DNA of 64,000 bases from CBDDKZ01 sp965230415. GTDB taxonomy: Bacteria > Bacteroidota > Bacteroidia > Cytophagales > JAAEPT01. Below, piece by piece: positions 8,456-18,114 of the stretch. Under the pieces are notes generated by a model. That model did not search any database. It was not told the DNA's origin and saw only the letters and a list, made by a program, of their open reading frames with translations. A program made the position numbers and the translations under genes. Positions within the stretch are counted from its first letter, which is position 1, and the number at the start of each line of letters is the position of its first letter. The DNA lies in the NCBI GenBank assembly GCA_965230415.1, contig CBDDKZ010000005.1, forward strand, positions 4,526,001 to 4,590,000, in the 5' to 3' direction.

Positions 8456-10081
8456 CTATTTTATGGTGAATTTGACTTGTTGGTTATCCCGACCATTTGC
8501 TCCGTTTAGTATAAAGACTTTTTCCGAAACGATTAAAAAGTTACTGGCAGATAATAAGATCGGGTTTTCATGATAAACATGGAAAAGAATATGATCCTTT
8601 AATTCGAACTTTTTTGGTGATAGCACGCGGCATCGGTATATACTGCGATCGTTATTAAATTCGAAAGGTTTGGGGGATTGACCATCTTTTAGTTTAAAGT
8701 TATCCAAATAGTCATAATGGCATACAAATAATTTGTCATTGCTGGAAAATGAAAACAATTGAGAGTAAGGTGTAACTTCATGTACTTTGGTGGGTAATCG
8801 TTTCATCCATTCTAGTGTACCATTGGCCGATCGACTTATTACCACTATATCCCCATAGTGTGTGCGCTTTTTTACAGAAAACATATTATTTACAGCATAG
8901 TCTTTAAAACTACTATAAAGGTTCATTCCTACCAGATAAGAGCCTCCATCACTCCTTAGGTGCTGTTTATGAATGGTATAGTGTGTGTTGTTTATACGTT
9001 TGCCTGCATCAAATCTGGATGTGACACGCTCTTTCTTTTTTCCAACGAGGTAATCTGTGAAATATTCGAGGTCAAATGCGTCGATTTGCTCATCAAAAAC
9101 ATATTGGTGCTTGGGATTAATCTTGAAATGAAATGTGCCCTCAATGCCTTGTAGATCAAACGAAGAATAGAATCCTGCAAAAAACAGCTCATTACGATTA
9201 TTTATATCCATAACAATATTCCAGATTATTTTATTAGTGATTTTTAATCGTCTGATCACTGTTCTGTTTCCTTTGTCAAGAACTGAAATTAATTCAAAAT
9301 GAAATGTTCCCGCTTTATCGTGGTGCAATATCCTTACAAGCTGGTGTAGGTCACCATTATCAGCTACCAGCGATTTTTCTACCCTTCCGTGAACCAGATT
9401 GATACGTTCGCTTTTATTTTCCCATAAGAGCGACATTTTTTCATCGTAACATTTGTATTTAAGTCCTACAGTTTTGCTTTTTTTAATAAACGGCTCCCTT
9501 AGTATTGTTATATTTTGGTTTTTGTTCTGAGTAAGAAAGAGTTCATTGAGACCAGGCCGGATCGCCGCCTGGTGAGCCGCGGCTTTGCTTTCATAAGTTT
9601 CAGATCCAAGGTAAGTACTATCATCAGATAAGGTCATACTTTCCGGATCGAACTTTCTCATAAATAATGTCCTGCTTTTAGTACTGTGGTCATAATAATC
9701 ATATTTAAAATACAATTGATTATGCAGCTGGAAAGGTTTACACGATCTCGTTTCATTTTTTCCTCTTACACTGTGCATCAATTTAGTAGTGCTGATAACT
9801 TGTAGGTTTGTATCCAATAGTTCGATCAGATCACTGTTCTTATTTCCATTTTCCGTACGCCCAATGTGTCTTTTAATATGTAAGAACTGCTTATCGTTGA
9901 CCTTATACATATCCATAAATTGGTATGTATTAGGGGATTGTGCCCGCTCTACATATTCACGTTGCTGTCCATAAAATACATCGAAATCCTTACTGCTGTT
10001 TTGTGCATTTACTTTTGTTGAAATGACTGTAATAACAAATAAGTAGTTGATTATTATTAGTTTAAATGTGTTGTTGGGCAT
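8456..10081 (-). CDS. Secreted protein of unknown function
   Basis: 541 residues with a clear signal peptide (hydrophobic LIIINYLFVITVIS, cleavage after VNA). I do not recognise a domain. The body is all-beta in character, with repeated short segments of alternating hydrophobic and polar residues around Trp/Phe-Asp/Asn turns (LLDTNLQVISTTKLM, CYDEKMSLLWENKS, KINPKHQYVFDEQIDAFDLE). This is compatible with a beta-propeller-type WD/Kelch-like exported protein of the kind common in Bacteroidota. It is lysine-rich and has no T9SS tail or lipobox, so it is probably periplasmic. It stands alone in a convergent position with the DUF1801 gene. Confidence 0.75.
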   Translation of the reverse strand: MPNNTFKLIIINYLFVITVISTKVNAQNSSKDFDVFYGQQREYVERAQSPNTYQFMDMYKVNDKQFLHIKRHIGRTENGNKNSDLIELLDTNLQVISTTKLMHSVRGKNETRSCKPFQLHNQLYFKYDYYDHSTKSRTLFMRKFDPESMTLSDDSTYLGSETYESKAAAHQAAIRPGLNELFLTQNKNQNITILREPFIKKSKTVGLKYKCYDEKMSLLWENKSERINLVHGRVEKSLVADNGDLHQLVRILHHDKAGTFHFELISVLDKGNRTVIRRLKITNKIIWNIVMDINNRNELFFAGFYSSFDLQGIEGTFHFKINPKHQYVFDEQIDAFDLEYFTDYLVGKKKERVTSRFDAGKRINNTHYTIHKQHLRSDGGSYLVGMNLYSSFKDYAVNNMFSVKKRTHYGDIVVISRSANGTLEWMKRLPTKVHEVTPYSQLFSFSSNDKLFVCHYDYLDNFKLKDGQSPKPFEFNNDRSIYRCRVLSPKKFELKDHILFHVYHENPILLSASNFLIVSEKVFILNGANGRDNQQVKFTIK

Positions 10082-10408
10082 GTGGCTCAGTTAATAGTTA
10101 AAGCGGAAATTCTATTTTCGCTAAAGGGAAAACAAAAAATGTGCCAGTTTTAAAACTACGGAATAAGCTAAAGTAATGGGAGGATGAGAGTGTGCCGCTA
10201 TTTTTGGCTAAGAAATTATAAACATTAAAACTTTCTTACTGAATTGAGTAAATCAATCCTACCCGGGATTTTCAAAAAAAAATGAACGGTTTGTTAAAGT
10301 AGCATGGAGGTGATTTCAAGGCATAAACAATTGTTCAGGCATTTTAGTGACTTGCAAATTGATAAGCTGACCAATGATAATTTAGTGAAAGTTAAGTAGG
10401 CACTTGTA
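10082..10408. other. 327-bp gap without a gene
   Basis: AT-rich spacer between two same-strand secreted-protein genes. It should hold the promoter of the 8456-10081 gene and the 3' end of the lamin-tail gene transcript. A 62-codon frame overlapping it (10294-10482) has no protein-like features. I see no hairpin with a T-run and no RNA gene. Confidence 0.6.
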
Positions 10409-11536
10409 TTATTGTTTAATAAACAGGCCCATGGTCGTTTCTTTGTTATCGGCATTGTATGCCTCCAAAATATAAGTGCCACTTTCTAAGTCCATTACCT
10501 CAATGATATCCGCGTTGCCAGATTTTAGAGTTATTCCTTCCAGTGATCTTATGAAGAACGTGCTTTGAGGGTTTTTGTTTAGGATTGTTATGTGGGTTTG
10601 CGCCGGATTAGGGTATATTTTAAGACCAGCTTCTTTGTGCTTGTAGATGGAATTCGGGTCTTCATTTTTTATTACGTTGATAAGATTAGCAGATATGTTT
10701 TCGCACACATTATCATTTAAACTGGATATTGGAGTGCCTACTTGCGGACTCAATAATCCTGCGTAAGACCAACCCCAAACCTGGCAGCTGCCTGCTAGTG
10801 AATCGGAGAAATCAAGTAGTGTAGAATCGGCTATAGTGTTAGCAATTACCCAACTTAAAATTTGCTGGTCTTCACCGGTAATTATGTAACTATAACTTAG
10901 CGAATCGGTAATTCCTTCGTTTATGGCATGAAAAGAGAGCTCGTCTGTTCCAACTGTGCCTGCTACTGTTTCCAGTCCCCTCGATGTGAAAACAGACCCT
11001 CCATTGGGCGTTCCATGTTCACATAAAGTTTGTGCCGCAATAGTGGGCGCTTTTAAGGAATACCCATAAATTCCGGTTTGCCCGTCTCCGTCATATTGCA
11101 AGGTGTGACCTGCTGTAATGGTATTGGCAGAGTCAGATGCGACCCATAAGCCTGCTTCTTCTGCAACATTTGATCTACCGGTATTTATTTGTCCCCATTG
11201 TAGATAATCCACCATGGCATCGGAATTGCTAAAATCATTGGCATTGTACAGGGCTAGATCGTCTTGGGCAATGATCGAATGGCCACCAAATACAACCAAT
11301 GCTCCCGGAGCTAAATTCAGTGACCCATGGTTAAGGGTTAAGTCGCTGAGCAGGTCGTAACCGGCTCCGCTTGCCAGTGAACACAGGTACCAATCAGAAA
11401 TATTCACAGTGGAATCACTAATGTTCTTTAGTTCGACCTGATCTGTTTCAGGGTCTACTTCGTTGATTACCAGTTGAGAAAATGCTTTTACAAAAAGCAG
11501 CTGTGTTAGCAAAATAGTCAGGTATTGTCTAGTCAT
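10409..11536 (-). CDS. Lamin-tail-domain protein with T9SS sorting domain
   Basis: 375 residues. A short signal peptide (MTRQYLTILLTQLLFVKAFS) leads directly into a lamin tail domain (LTD): LVINEVDPETDQVELKN, then ISDWYLCSL and LAPGALVVFGG, the usual LTD strands. A central segment has the aspect of an Ig-like beta domain. The last ~75 residues (GLKIYPNPAQTHITIL, ending in LGLFIKQ-type basic tail) are a T9SS type A sorting domain. LTDs in bacterial exoproteins often sit beside nucleases or hydrolases, but no catalytic domain is visible here. Expected at the cell surface or in the medium. Divergent from the Asp-box gene across about 290 bp. Confidence 0.85.
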   Translation of the reverse strand: MTRQYLTILLTQLLFVKAFSQLVINEVDPETDQVELKNISDSTVNISDWYLCSLASGAGYDLLSDLTLNHGSLNLAPGALVVFGGHSIIAQDDLALYNANDFSNSDAMVDYLQWGQINTGRSNVAEEAGLWVASDSANTITAGHTLQYDGDGQTGIYGYSLKAPTIAAQTLCEHGTPNGGSVFTSRGLETVAGTVGTDELSFHAINEGITDSLSYSYIITGEDQQILSWVIANTIADSTLLDFSDSLAGSCQVWGWSYAGLLSPQVGTPISSLNDNVCENISANLINVIKNEDPNSIYKHKEAGLKIYPNPAQTHITILNKNPQSTFFIRSLEGITLKSGNADIIEVMDLESGTYILEAYNADNKETTMGLFIKQ

Positions 11537-11825
11537 AGCTCAATCGATTTATGAAATTTAATTTAGCGTTAAAGTTCTTACGTAATTGCCCCTTAATATG
11601 TTTGTAAGCAATGGTTTATAGGAAGTTTTGAGTTTGTTTATTCGATGTAATGACTTATTTACGACAGTTATAGATAGATTTATCTTCGAAACCTTACCGC
11701 AGGATTGATATTGTTGGAGGGGCTATAATTCATCAATACATTGTCATTGTTTGATCAAATGCCATTCACGATTGTTTCGTTTTCCATAGTCGATTATATT
11801 ATTGATTATACCTTATTTACTGTAT

Positions 11826-13394
11826 ATGAATCCTACAAACAAATTGATTCTAATTATTATACTTTTTGAGACTGTTTGTTCTTTCGCTCAAAACGAAAAT
11901 ATTTTGATTCAGGGGACAAGCAGCCCTTCTGAACCCTCAATAATGATAGATCCGCTTCATCCTAATGTGATGGTAGCAGGTGCGATTCTCGACGATGTTT
12001 ACATCAGTACCGACAGTGGCTACACTTGGTCAAAAGATCGCTTGTCTTCTTCATATGGCGTTTGGGGTGACCCTGTTATTGCTGTCGACAACAAGAGTAA
12101 TTGGTATTATTTCCATCTGTCCAATCCACGTAATGGAAATTGGATCGATAGAATTGTATGTCAGAAATCTACGGATGGAGGCGAAAACTGGAACAACGGT
12201 AGCTATGCCGGTTTAAATGGTGCAAAAGCTCAAGATAAACAATGGGTTACTGTTGATAGGACAGATAATACCATATATATGACATGGACCCAGTTTGATG
12301 ATTATGGCTCTTCAAGTGCTTCATGTAAATCTTCCATCTTGTTCTCCAAATCGACCGACCTGGGTGAAAGCTGGACGCCTGCAAAGCGCATAAATGAGGT
12401 TGATGGAAATTGTATTGATGAAGATAATACGACCGAAGGGGCTGTTCCGGCTCTTGGCCCCGAGAAACAGCTGTATGTCGCCTGGGCGGGACCCGAAGGA
12501 TTGGTTTTTGATCGTTCGCTCGACGGGGGAACTACCTGGCTGGATAATGATATCAAAATAAATGACATGCCCGGAGGGTGGGATTACGAAATACCCGGAT
12601 TGCAGCGTTGCAATGGTTTACCGGTTACGCAATGCGATACAAGCTATAGCCCCTACAGGGGAAGGATTTATGTGAACTGGACAGATCAGCGGAATGGAAC
12701 CGATGATACGGATGTTTGGCTTGCTATGTCTGACGATGGTGGCAATACCTGGTCCGATGCAATAAGAGTTAATAATGATGATGCAGGACATCAGCAGTTT
12801 TTCACCTGGATGTGTGTGGATCAGGTTACAGGCTATCTTCATTTTGTGTTCTACGACCGACGGGAACATAACAATAATAGTACCGATGTTTATTATGCGC
12901 TCTCCACAGATGGGGGGCAAACGTTCCTTAATAGAAAAATAAGTGAATCACCATTTACGCCGTCTTCCAATACCTTTTTTGGAGATTATACAAATATAAT
13001 GGCTTATGATAATATCGTGCGACCTATCTGGGCACGTTTATCCGAAGGGAATATGAGTGTCTGGACAGCCATCGTAAGACCAGATGTCATTTTGAGCATG
13101 CATGAAAACGGTGAGCCTATTCACTTGTTTGAATTGGAACAAAACTACCCCAATCCATCCCGGGAATTCGCGTACATTGCATTTAAGCTTAGAAGAAATG
13201 TGTCTGTGACACTTTCGCTGAAAGATATTTATGGTAATACTATTGCAACACTAATAGATGAAGAGTTTCGACATTATGGGCGACATGTGATCGGGATAGA
13301 CCTGCAAAAGTATGGTTTAAGTAAAGGTATTTACTTCTATACACTAAAAGCAGGTAATGACCTAAACACCAAAAAGATGCTGATTGAAGAATAG
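11826..13394 (+). CDS. Asp-box (sialidase/BNR-like propeller) exoprotein with T9SS sorting domain
   Basis: 522 residues from the ATG at 11826, which places the signal peptide (LILIIILFETVCSFAQ) at the N-terminus. Six Asp-box motifs of the S-x-D-x-G-x-x-W type are present (STDSGYTW, STDGGENW, STDLGESW, SLDGGTTW, SDDGGNTW, STDGGQTF), giving a sialidase-type six-bladed propeller. The sialidase catalytic Arg triad and FRIP motif are not apparent, so glycan cleavage should not be assumed. The end (LEQNYPNPSREFAYIAF to KKMLIEE) is a T9SS type A sorting domain. Probably a surface-exposed binding or hydrolytic protein. The upstream 290 bp is a divergent promoter region. Confidence 0.85.
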   Translation: MNPTNKLILIIILFETVCSFAQNENILIQGTSSPSEPSIMIDPLHPNVMVAGAILDDVYISTDSGYTWSKDRLSSSYGVWGDPVIAVDNKSNWYYFHLSNPRNGNWIDRIVCQKSTDGGENWNNGSYAGLNGAKAQDKQWVTVDRTDNTIYMTWTQFDDYGSSSASCKSSILFSKSTDLGESWTPAKRINEVDGNCIDEDNTTEGAVPALGPEKQLYVAWAGPEGLVFDRSLDGGTTWLDNDIKINDMPGGWDYEIPGLQRCNGLPVTQCDTSYSPYRGRIYVNWTDQRNGTDDTDVWLAMSDDGGNTWSDAIRVNNDDAGHQQFFTWMCVDQVTGYLHFVFYDRREHNNNSTDVYYALSTDGGQTFLNRKISESPFTPSSNTFFGDYTNIMAYDNIVRPIWARLSEGNMSVWTAIVRPDVILSMHENGEPIHLFELEQNYPNPSREFAYIAFKLRRNVSVTLSLKDIYGNTIATLIDEEFRHYGRHVIGIDLQKYGLSKGIYFYTLKAGNDLNTKKMLIEE

Positions 13395-13618
13395 AAATCA
13401 AGTGAAGTAAACTATAATTTACTTTTAGTTAATTATAGTTGTTATTATACAATGTAAATTGACTTTTTTGTAGTTAGCCACATGATATCTGGATATGATT
13501 CCGAATATAAATGGTGCTGAGATGTGCTTTTGTCACAATTTGAATACAAATATGTTAGGAGAATTAAACATAAAAAAGCTTATTGCGTTAAGAAACATAG
13601 TGTCTATTTTACATTATT

Positions 13619-14587
13619 ATGAATAAGCATTCCAGGAATTATCATTTTTTAACATTGTTATTATGTGTGTGTTTATCGGTTTTTAGTGGCAGCTCATTTG
13701 CTCAGAATCCAAAGCAAATGAAAAAGCATGCTAAAGCCTCTAAAAAGAAACAGAAAGCATACGATAAGCCTTTGGAGTATACGCCTAAGTATAAAGATAC
13801 CGATGGCGATGGCGTTGCCGACTATTACGATAACTGCCCCCGATCACCTAAGGGGCAAGTGGTAACACCATTTGGTTGTCCTATGGATCGCGACTTTGAT
13901 GGTGTAGTAGATACATTGGATCAGTGTCCCGATGTGAAAGGACCACGTGCAAATAAGGGTTGTCCGTGGCCCGATTCTGATAATGATGGCCTGTTAGATA
14001 AAGATGATAAGTGTCCGCAAGTAGCGGGTCCGATCGCAAATAAGGGATGTCCGTGGGCCGATAGAGATAATGATGGGGTTATTGATAAAGAAGACAAATG
14101 TCCTGATGATCCGGGCCCTGCAAAATGGCAAGGCTGTCCTGATACCGACGGCGATGGTATCAATGATTATGATGATCATTGTATAGAAAAACCGGGAGTT
14201 GTTGAAAATAAAGGCTGCCCGGAAATAAAGAAAGAAGAGCAGGAAGCGATTAAAGAAGCTTTTGAAAACCTTTTGTTTGAATCCGGAAAAGCAGTAATCA
14301 TAAAGTCTTCTTACCCTTCTTTGAATAAATTGGCGCAAGTGCTGATCAGAAATAGTAAATACAAGATTAAACTGGAAGGCCATACCGATAATGTGGGAGA
14401 ATATTATGACAACATGGAATTATCTGTAAATCGTGCTAAATCGGTTAAGCGATTTTTGAAACAACGTGGTGTGGCCGGTGATCGGATAGCTACGCAAGGG
14501 TTTGGCGAATCACACCCTGTGGATACAAATGATACACCTGAGGGCAGAAAAAATAATAGACGCGTTGAAATGATATTGACTTATTAA
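13619..14587 (+). CDS. OmpA-family protein with thrombospondin type 3 repeats
   Basis: 322 residues. A signal peptide ends at FAQ (residue ~29), then a lysine-rich linker (MKKHAKASKKKQKAYDK). Next come calcium-binding TSP3 repeats: DTDGDGVADYYDNCP, DRDFDGVVDTLDQCP, DSDNDGLLDKDDKCP, DRDNDGVIDKEDKCP and DTDGDGINDYDDHC. The C-terminal OmpA domain (about residues 205-322) has LEGHTDNVG, the peptidoglycan-binding Asp/Arg region (NRAKSVKRFLK) and NNRRVEMIL. There is no N-terminal beta barrel, so it is not a porin but an OmpA-like anchor that ties the outer membrane or a surface complex to peptidoglycan. Single gene with its own terminator. Confidence 0.92.
   Translation: MNKHSRNYHFLTLLLCVCLSVFSGSSFAQNPKQMKKHAKASKKKQKAYDKPLEYTPKYKDTDGDGVADYYDNCPRSPKGQVVTPFGCPMDRDFDGVVDTLDQCPDVKGPRANKGCPWPDSDNDGLLDKDDKCPQVAGPIANKGCPWADRDNDGVIDKEDKCPDDPGPAKWQGCPDTDGDGINDYDDHCIEKPGVVENKGCPEIKKEEQEAIKEAFENLLFESGKAVIIKSSYPSLNKLAQVLIRNSKYKIKLEGHTDNVGEYYDNMELSVNRAKSVKRFLKQRGVAGDRIATQGFGESHPVDTNDTPEGRKNNRRVEMILTY
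13796..14218 (+). repeat. Tandem coding repeats for five TSP3 units
   Basis: About 70-75-bp units recur within the OmpA gene, the middle three nearly alike at DNA level (AATAAGGGTTGTCCGTGGCC at 13952 and close copies around 14039). Recent duplication of these units is likely. They are protein-coding and not a CRISPR array. Confidence 0.75.
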
Positions 14588-14594
14588 TAATTAT

Positions 14595-14622
14595 AAGCGG
14601 CTCTTATAAGGCCGCTTTTATT
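14595..14622 (+). terminator. Terminator after the OmpA/TSP3 gene
   Basis: AAGCGGC (14595-14601) pairs with GCCGCTT (14611-14617) around a 9-nt loop and runs into TTTATT. It begins 7 bp beyond the stop. Confidence 0.75.
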
Positions 14623-14656
14623 GGACAGAGGTAACAGTAATTAAATCGATTATTTA

Positions 14657-14908
14657 TTAAAGATTACTTGTTGATTTTTTCTTCCAAAACCAATAAAACA
14701 AGCTGAAAAACATAATTAGTAGCGAGTTGATTATTAGGATTATAGATAATGAATTGGAAAGAAAACTATTAAAACCAGCTTTATGTTCATCAGCACAAAT
14801 TTGGCAAACTAAAGTGGGGAGAGTACCAATTGTCTGTAATTTTAAGGACTGACCTACAATGAGCGTCCATAAGTGGGATGCATATTGAATAAACACAGAA
14901 ATAGCCAT
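14657..14908 (-). CDS. Small membrane protein of unknown function
   Basis: 83 residues. The C-terminal half has one strong membrane segment (SIILIINSLLIMFFSLFYWF) followed by a positively charged WKKKSTS tail. The N-terminal half holds a CQIC motif followed by ADEH, which could bind a metal. It lies alone between the OmpA terminator and the haloperoxidase gene. The amino-acid use looks like a real membrane protein, but I recognise no family, so the call is tentative. Confidence 0.5.
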   Translation of the reverse strand: MAISVFIQYASHLWTLIVGQSLKLQTIGTLPTLVCQICADEHKAGFNSFLSNSLSIILIINSLLIMFFSLFYWFWKKKSTSNL

Positions 14909-15076
14909 TGATTTAATCTAAATTGTTTAAAGTGAAGCTATAACAATAATTAGAAAAAAACCGTTCCGTATTATTCTGAATGCAATATCCTGATCTAACG
15001 TGCTAATTTTGTTAGTATCAGCATCTTGACTAAAGCATGTTTCATTTGAAAAATGGCTTTAGTTCAATGTTGTGAT

Positions 15077-17284
15077 TTATTCGCTTATTTCTATTTTATG
15101 GCATTGAATACCCTTGTTACTTATTACTTCTATCAGGTAGATACCTTTTGAGAAGTTGTCGGTGGCAATGAGCAATTCGTTTTGTGTTCTTGCCATTTCT
15201 ACCTCTTCTATAATCGTATTGCCCAACAAGTTTATTAGACGAATCTTGTTGCAAATGAGGTTTTCGTTGTATTTAATCTTGATGGTTTGCCCCACTCGTA
15301 TTGGGTTAGGATAGATACCGTCATCTTCGCTATTTTCTTTTACAGTGACACTATTAACCAGGTCCTGGAAGTATTTTTCTGCTGTTTCGAAACTTTGAAC
15401 ACCAATTTCAGCTCCAATATGTCTACCGGGTAAATCATCGATAGGAGGGTGGATACCTCCCCAAATTCGTGATAAGCTGGTTTGATCCGATGCATCACGA
15501 TAGGTTGCCCACTGTAGGGTAATATCCATGCTCGGACCATCCTCAAACACCAGGAATTCGTTCTTTTTCGCTTCGAACTCGCCCATACCTCCCGGAAAAA
15601 ACGCGTCACCGGTAAGTAGTGTCATCATTTCAGCCGCCGCTCTTGAATATACCGAGTGCCCTGAAACATAACCGGCAAAAGGAGGGGTGATAAACGTAGG
15701 GCGCTGATAAGGCCACCAGTTTTCAGCGAGAATCCAGCCTACTCCGGCGATATCATTTGCGGGATTGCTTATAAAATCCGGCCCTCTCCATGCAAAGACT
15801 TTAATTTTACCAATATGTTCATTATCAAGCCCTGAAAGTGCGTCACCAGGTTTTACTACTTCAATGTAGCCTTCTTTAAGCGGTATTCCCGCTAAATGGT
15901 AGCTCAAAGAGTCCGGATAAGTACTTTGGCCGAGATCACACATGTAACGTATGGCTGATATTGGCCGGATGTAATCATAATAGCCTTTGATACTCCAGGC
16001 ACTAATCGCAGCATCATGCATGGTGCCCGCCAGGCAAAAGTAAGCTTTCACATCCCACTCCAGTTCGTTGAGTATTGGGCCTATCCCTCTGAAACGTTTC
16101 TCAAAGGCAGCATGGTCATTTACATAATTTAAAATGGTAAACCAATGTCCCGGAGGTGTTTCTGAGTCGGGGCCGTCTGCCCAGAATTCTGCTAGTACAC
16201 GCGCATAATCTGCTCTTGGTACCAGCTGCGGCTCATAGGGTTCGTTGGTGTAAGGGTTCATGTCGTGCCCAATACTTGCATCGCCACCATTGTCGAGATC
16301 ATAAAACGTTTCATAATCGGCGGGTGAGGTAGGGTAGTGCTGAATGTTGCCGATACTGGCAGGAGAAATATCCCACATAACACTGTCGGCCGGGTCTAAC
16401 TGGGAAGACCAGATGGATACGAGTGCATTGCCCCATTTGTAGTAGCTTGAAATATCGGTATCATTGTTCATGTCTAAATAAACCGGAGCACCTGGATCGT
16501 GATATACATTAAAAGTATGGCCGTCTCTGCTTAATACGCTTCTTTGCGTTTCGTTAAGTGAAAACGGGTTTACCTTACCCCATTCAGGACTAAGAAAGTC
16601 AGGCGTTTTTCCAGAAAGAACATTTCCACTCTGATCTATAAAAACATCTAATGTTAACGGTTGCCATCTGTTGGGATCACTCAGGTTAGGGTTTCCAGGA
16701 AGTTCGGGTACCAGAGAATCGTTGATGGGTTCATAAAATAAGTTGTTATAAGATCCGCTTTCATTGGCACCATCCTGCATTCCGTAATTGATGTACTGTT
16801 GGGCAATATGGTTGCCCAGGTGTGCCGGATTACCATCGCTATAATCACTTGATGTTATCTGACGGTCCAGGTTCAGCTCATCAAACAAATCGTCCATAAG
16901 TCCTGCTATGTGGTCATATCCGGGTGCATTTACAAAACGGTGTTCCAACAAACGGTAGGCCGCATAGCTAATCGCGACGCCACGTGCAGAATCAATATCG
17001 TTAGCGGTAGGGATGTCGTTAATAGGACTGTCGAAGCCGTGTTGTGTATTACCAATAAGGTAAGTTCGTCCCGTGTCACCATAAAGGGTCCAACAGTCGT
17101 ACATGGCAGCACTGATATGGAAGAGGTTGCGAGCATGAACGGTAGGTCTGGCGTAATCGTTACGTATGGCTTCTAAGAGTACCTCATTCCATTTTCTGGC
17201 AACGGAATGCTGGGCGAGGCAGGATAAAAATGCCAGGTTTAACAGTGTGAAAACACCAAGTCGTTTAAAAGTAAATCTTTTCAA
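15077..17284 (-). CDS. Vanadium-dependent haloperoxidase (PAP2 superfamily) with T9SS sorting domain
   Basis: 735 residues with a signal peptide (LGVFTLLNLAFLSCLAQ). The helical PAP2-type core carries the vanadate site motifs: PPFAGYVSGHSVYSRAAAEM at about residue 540 (the SGHS block with the acid-base His) and HPPIDDLPGRHIG at about 613 (the H-x4-D-x3-GRxxG block with the vanadate-ligand His and Arg). The C-terminal ~80 residues (DDGIYPNPIRVGQTIKI onwards) are a T9SS type A sorting domain, so it acts outside the cell. Family members oxidise halide with H2O2 to hypohalous acid; some relatives are phosphatases, and the sequence alone does not settle the halide or activity. The gene is monocistronic. 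Confidence 0.85.
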   Translation of the reverse strand: MKRFTFKRLGVFTLLNLAFLSCLAQHSVARKWNEVLLEAIRNDYARPTVHARNLFHISAAMYDCWTLYGDTGRTYLIGNTQHGFDSPINDIPTANDIDSARGVAISYAAYRLLEHRFVNAPGYDHIAGLMDDLFDELNLDRQITSSDYSDGNPAHLGNHIAQQYINYGMQDGANESGSYNNLFYEPINDSLVPELPGNPNLSDPNRWQPLTLDVFIDQSGNVLSGKTPDFLSPEWGKVNPFSLNETQRSVLSRDGHTFNVYHDPGAPVYLDMNNDTDISSYYKWGNALVSIWSSQLDPADSVMWDISPASIGNIQHYPTSPADYETFYDLDNGGDASIGHDMNPYTNEPYEPQLVPRADYARVLAEFWADGPDSETPPGHWFTILNYVNDHAAFEKRFRGIGPILNELEWDVKAYFCLAGTMHDAAISAWSIKGYYDYIRPISAIRYMCDLGQSTYPDSLSYHLAGIPLKEGYIEVVKPGDALSGLDNEHIGKIKVFAWRGPDFISNPANDIAGVGWILAENWWPYQRPTFITPPFAGYVSGHSVYSRAAAEMMTLLTGDAFFPGGMGEFEAKKNEFLVFEDGPSMDITLQWATYRDASDQTSLSRIWGGIHPPIDDLPGRHIGAEIGVQSFETAEKYFQDLVNSVTVKENSEDDGIYPNPIRVGQTIKIKYNENLICNKIRLINLLGNTIIEEVEMARTQNELLIATDNFSKGIYLIEVISNKGIQCHKIEISE

Positions 17285-17375
17285 AATATCAATAGTTTAG
17301 GTAGTTAGAATTCTTAAAAATATTAAAAAACTATCAATTTGGAGACAAATTAATCGATAAATTATTAATTAAGCT

Positions 17376-18065
17376 TTATGTATTGATTAATGCATCGTTT
17401 ATGCTTTGAATATAAACTTCAACGTAATGCGCTAGTTGCTTTCGTTTGTATTGCATAATGTACCTGGCATGAGGTACGGGGATAATCTTGTCAAAATACC
17501 CCATCTCTTTGTTGATTTTTTGCAGGAATTGGTAGTTTTTGCCCTGTCCCATACAAATTGCCGTTTTAGATGCACCGAAAGGTAGTTGTAACTCGATCCA
17601 TTTCTTGATGTCGGGAATGAGTTTTTTGGCAAAAACAGGACTATCGTAATAATTGAAGTTTAGTCCGTCTTTTATATAGCCTAAAGGACTTACCGCCGTA
17701 AAATAAACGGCATTATAAAATTGTTTGACACCGCCATAAGCCTCTATTAAACGGTAAATGAAGAGCGAAGATAATTCGTGCTTTTTAGGTAAATCATTTG
17801 GGATACCACAAAAAGACGTCAAATGGACCGGATCTGTAAAAGGTATGCCAGTAAGACCTGCTCCGTGTCTTCCCGGGTTGATTCCGAAAATAAATACGCG
17901 CTTACGCTCATCATTATAAAATTGCTCATAGAAGGTGCTTGACAGCCTTTTACCTGTTGCGTTTTGAAAAGGGTTGAGCACCTCTACATCGTCAGGCAGA
18001 CTTGTCTCTATATTGAGCTTGGAATTAAAATCATTAACGTTGTTGGCAAAGCTTTGCATATTCAA
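17376..18065 (-). CDS. SMUG2-like uracil-DNA glycosylase family protein (DUF4918)
   Basis: 229 residues, no signal. Residues 57-70 (VFIFGINPGRHGAG) match the first glycosylase motif of the SMUG group (G-M/I-NPG), which forms the water-activating loop. Near residue 197 VPHARYIMQYKRKQL corresponds to the second, DNA-intercalating motif, here with His but not the classic HPSPR. These features fit the DUF4918/SMUG2-like branch common in Bacteroidota. Expected role: removal of uracil or oxidised pyrimidines from DNA. It is divergent from the helicase gene across only 49 bp, so the two share a promoter region and possibly regulation. Confidence 0.8.
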   Translation of the reverse strand: MNMQSFANNVNDFNSKLNIETSLPDDVEVLNPFQNATGKRLSSTFYEQFYNDERKRVFIFGINPGRHGAGLTGIPFTDPVHLTSFCGIPNDLPKKHELSSLFIYRLIEAYGGVKQFYNAVYFTAVSPLGYIKDGLNFNYYDSPVFAKKLIPDIKKWIELQLPFGASKTAICMGQGKNYQFLQKINKEMGYFDKIIPVPHARYIMQYKRKQLAHYVEVYIQSINDALINT

Positions 18066-18086
18066 AGCTATGAAATAATTATTTTA

Positions 18087-18094
18087 TAACTTTG
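18087..18094 (+). promoter_or_regulatory. Putative -7 element of the helicase promoter
   Basis: TAACTTTG matches the Bacteroidota TAnnTTTG consensus exactly and lies 20 nt before the helicase ATG. A convincing -33 TTG is not seen at the right spacing. Confidence 0.4.
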
Positions 18095-18114
18095 TCTCAC
18101 TTTAAAACTATTCG

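Noticed and set aside
10294..10482. 62-codon minus-strand ORF in the gap at 10.3 kb
   Set aside because: Overlaps the end of the lamin-tail gene, composition looks random, no signal peptide or conserved motif.
13796..14218. Regularly repeated DNA resembling a CRISPR array
   Set aside because: The repeats are in-frame TSP3 coding units (DxDxDG patterns) within an OmpA gene, with variable spacing and no direct repeat-spacer structure.
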